A DNA stretch of 64,000 nucleotides from positions 1-64,000 of the forward strand of contig NZ_QGOK01000027.1 in NCBI RefSeq assembly GCF_003259175.1, written 5' to 3'. Shown here one piece after another: positions 62,533-64,000 of this stretch. A program made the translations under genes and the position numbers. The notes under the pieces are model-generated. The model was given only the letters and a program-made list of their open reading frames with translations. It ran no database searches and had not been told where the DNA came from. Within the stretch, counting starts at the first letter, position 1. Each line of letters starts with the position of its first letter. The DNA is from Marinomonas shanghaiensis. Its GTDB lineage: Bacteria; Pseudomonadota; Gammaproteobacteria; Pseudomonadales; Marinomonadaceae.

Positions 62533-63429
62533 TCAAATAATGGCTGACGTTTTGGTTTTACGCAGACGGCGAATAGAATCTAATATCAGCATGGCAAGTG
62601 CGGACCATATCAGCACAAAGGTGGTTAGCTTTTCTGGACTGAGCGGTTCGTCGTACAAGAATACCGCTAGAAAAAACATGCCGGTTGGGCCGATATACTG
62701 AAAGAAACCAAGCGTTACCATACTGACCCGGTTTGCCGCAGCAGCGAAGCACATCAGTGGGATCATAGTCACTGGCCCTGCCGCAAAGAGCAGCCAATTA
62801 ACCGTGGCACTGTTTTCAAACATGTTGGCGCTTGGCGATGGGCTCAGCATTAAGTAGGTCAAAGCAAAAGGCAGTAGTAAGGCCGTTTCGATGGCCATAC
62901 CGGTAAAGCTATCAACGGCCACTTTTTTACGCACTAAGCCATAAAAGCCAAATGTCACCGCCAGTACCAGCGCGATCCAAGGCAATGAACCAAACTGAAC
63001 CACCTCAAAGGCTACCGCACAAAAGCACAATGCCACAGCCGCTTTGCGCACTCTATCTAGCTTGTCTTTGAAGAAAATCACGCCTAATAAAATACTGATC
63101 AGTGGGTTAATGTAATAGCCCAAGCTGGCGCTAAGCATCTTATTATTCTGAATGGCCCAAATAAAAGTGCCCCAGTTAATGGCAATCAGCACTGTCGACA
63201 CCAGCATGGCTAATAAAGTTTTGCGTGACCGTAAGACCGTTTTTACTGCATCCGTATAGCGTAACAAAACAATTAACACCAACACGATCACACAAGACCA
63301 GATGACACGATGGGCGAGAATCTCTGTCGCGGGCACAAACGACATTTCTTTAAAATAGATAGGTGCAATGGCCCATAGAGTAAAGGCCGTTAATGCGTAG
63401 AAAATGCCGCTTCTGGAAGAGGTTTGCAT
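62533..63429 (-). CDS. rarD: RarD-family EamA permease
   Basis: 298 residues with ten membrane helices in two EamA repeats. The RarD pattern is clear: FYALTAFTLWAIAPIYFKEM at the N-terminus, EILAHRVIWS, ALNWGTFIWA-like INWGTFIWAIQNNKML, and GFFQYIGPTGMFFLAVFLYDEP near the C-terminus. The start at 63429 has AGGA ten bases upstream. The true substrate is unknown (linked to chloramphenicol sensitivity in E. coli). A diverged fragment of its 3' third lies 0.96 kb downstream beyond mntA/hepT. Confidence 0.9.
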   Translation of the reverse strand: MQTSSRSGIFYALTAFTLWAIAPIYFKEMSFVPATEILAHRVIWSCVIVLVLIVLLRYTDAVKTVLRSRKTLLAMLVSTVLIAINWGTFIWAIQNNKMLSASLGYYINPLISILLGVIFFKDKLDRVRKAAVALCFCAVAFEVVQFGSLPWIALVLAVTFGFYGLVRKKVAVDSFTGMAIETALLLPFALTYLMLSPSPSANMFENSATVNWLLFAAGPVTMIPLMCFAAAANRVSMVTLGFFQYIGPTGMFFLAVFLYDEPLSPEKLTTFVLIWSALAMLILDSIRRLRKTKTSAII

Positions 63430-63621
63430 TGAAATTGTCCTATTCAATGAATGTTGTTTTTAGGCATAAGAGTGTATAGCAATACTGGTTAAATGGTCAG
63501 ATTTTTGTTGACGTTTTGTGCAGATAAAGAAAGAGAGTATTTCATGCGTCTACAGAGCGAACTTATTGCCTAAGACTGACGATGGGGTTAAAGTTAAGTC
63601 ATAAATTTTACATTAATCGAA

Positions 63622-63812
63622 CTTCGGGGCGGGGCGGAATTCCCCACCGGCGGTGATTTGATGAGATTGAAGAATCTATCAACAGCCCGCGAGCGCCTTG
63701 TTTCTTATTTTAAGAAAAGCATCTTAAGAAGCGTCTTTTAAGAAACAAGGGTCAGCAGATCTGGTGAGACTCCAGAGCCGACGGTTACAGTCCGGATGAT
63801 AGAAGATCGACC
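63622..63812 (+). ncRNA. FMN riboswitch (RFN element)
   Basis: Conserved parts are present in order: CTTCGGGGCGGGGCGGAATT, CCCCACCGGCGGT, GCCCGCGAGCG, a variable arm, GGTCAGCAGATCTGGTGAGA (60-base region), CTCCAGAGCCGACGGTTACAG and TCCGGATGATAGAAGA. The variable arm is long: CCTTGTTTCTTA (63693-63704 approx.) pairs with TAAGAAACAAGG (about 63737-63748). It senses flavin mononucleotide in the transcript leader of the gene starting at 63979. Confidence 0.93.
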
Positions 63813-63822
63813 AAGCAGCACA

Positions 63823-63858
63823 AAAGTCATTGCTCTTTATAAAGTCATTGCTCTTTAT
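63823..63858 (+). repeat. 18-bp tandem repeat in the riboswitch leader
   Basis: AAAGTCATTGCTCTTTAT occurs twice head to tail (63823-63840 and 63841-63858) directly after the FMN aptamer. The second copy can form a 9-pair hairpin with AGAGTGATG that follows. The duplication lies where the expression platform should be. Confidence 0.85.
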
Positions 63859-63978
63859 AGAGTGATGATGCTTTGCGTTGGCGTTGCTTATGCGTTTTAT
63901 CTTGCGTGTTTTGCCATGCAAGAAGCTTGGTATATTCCTCATCACCCCTGTGCATCTTGATATTTGGAGAAAACAAAG

Positions 63979-64000
63979 ATGGCAGGCACATTCTTTATCA
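63979..64000 (+). CDS. Start of an FMN-riboswitch-controlled gene (truncated by window end)
   Basis: ATG at 63979 with TTTGGAGAA upstream. Only seven residues (MAGTFFI) are visible. It is controlled by the FMN riboswitch, so it should act in flavin synthesis or uptake. The first residues do not look like the usual ribB start, so I make no assignment. Confidence 0.4.

Noticed and set aside
1-64000. tRNA, rRNA, CRISPR arrays, prophage, integrase or transposase genes
   Set aside because: None seen. There is no regular spaced repeat array, and no frame resembles a recombinase, which is notable given the bracketed insertions.

Overview
This window is a 64 kb chromosomal segment of a Gram-negative marine gammaproteobacterium. 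The mix of a cytochrome bo3 quinol oxidase operon, a DcaP-like porin, AapJQMP and Dpp uptake systems, four chemoreceptors, RsmC, YehS and RarD fits Oceanospirillales, and I would guess a Marinomonas relative. The genus is inference, because there is no rRNA or tRNA in the window to anchor it.

Layout. 0.1-6.2 kb: a TauE/SafE permease, a LysR regulator, a small DUF2798 membrane protein, a sodium:alanine symporter, and a divergent pair of a PNPOx-like flavoprotein and a MocR regulator with a clear operator between them. 7.0-12.0 kb: cyoABCDE, with a His/Met-rich repeat tail on CyoA and twin palindromes upstream. 12.2-17.9 kb: a secreted tannase-family esterase, an SDR, and a marR-emrA-emrB efflux operon with a palindromic operator. 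18-25.4 kb: a GGCT-like protein and RsmC, an acyltransferase, YehS, a porin, an AraC regulator and an MFS transporter. 25.6-31.3 kb: dppABCDF on the minus strand, with a long leader and an intercistronic hairpin. 31.8-43.2 kb: a 3-hydroxyisobutyrate-dehydrogenase-type reductase, an SGNH hydrolase, a coniferyl-aldehyde-type dehydrogenase, a dCache chemoreceptor, a DUF4432 sugar-epimerase-like protein, Ada, YpfH, a PheC-like periplasmic protein and a second TauE permease. 43.3-64 kb: two BdlA-like PAS-PAS chemoreceptors, Tag, a LysR gene divergent from aapJQMP, an amine-oxidase-type flavoenzyme, SapC, a TPR-LicD-cytidylyltransferase fusion, an AAC(6')-like acetyltransferase, an HBM chemoreceptor, an ATP-grasp protein, an MntA/HepT pair, RarD and an FMN riboswitch.

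Functionally the window is dominated by nutrient capture (dipeptides, amino acids, possibly sulfonates or sulfite, aromatics), sensing (four methyl-accepting proteins), aerobic respiration and DNA alkylation repair (Ada and Tag).

The most unusual observation is an architecture that occurs three times between 44.8 and 62.7 kb, always with the same polarity. An intact housekeeping gene (tag, an aac(6')-like gene, rarD) is followed by a small accessory cargo, and then by a second, diverged fragment of the 3' part of that same gene in the same orientation. The cargos are a lone addiction-module antidote, SapC plus the TPR-LicD-cytidylyltransferase, and MntA/HepT. Where the cargo is toxin-antitoxin-like, the toxin is missing (antidote at 44987) or broken by a stop codon (HepT). 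This looks like repeated insertion of cargo next to gene 3' ends with partial duplication of the target gene.
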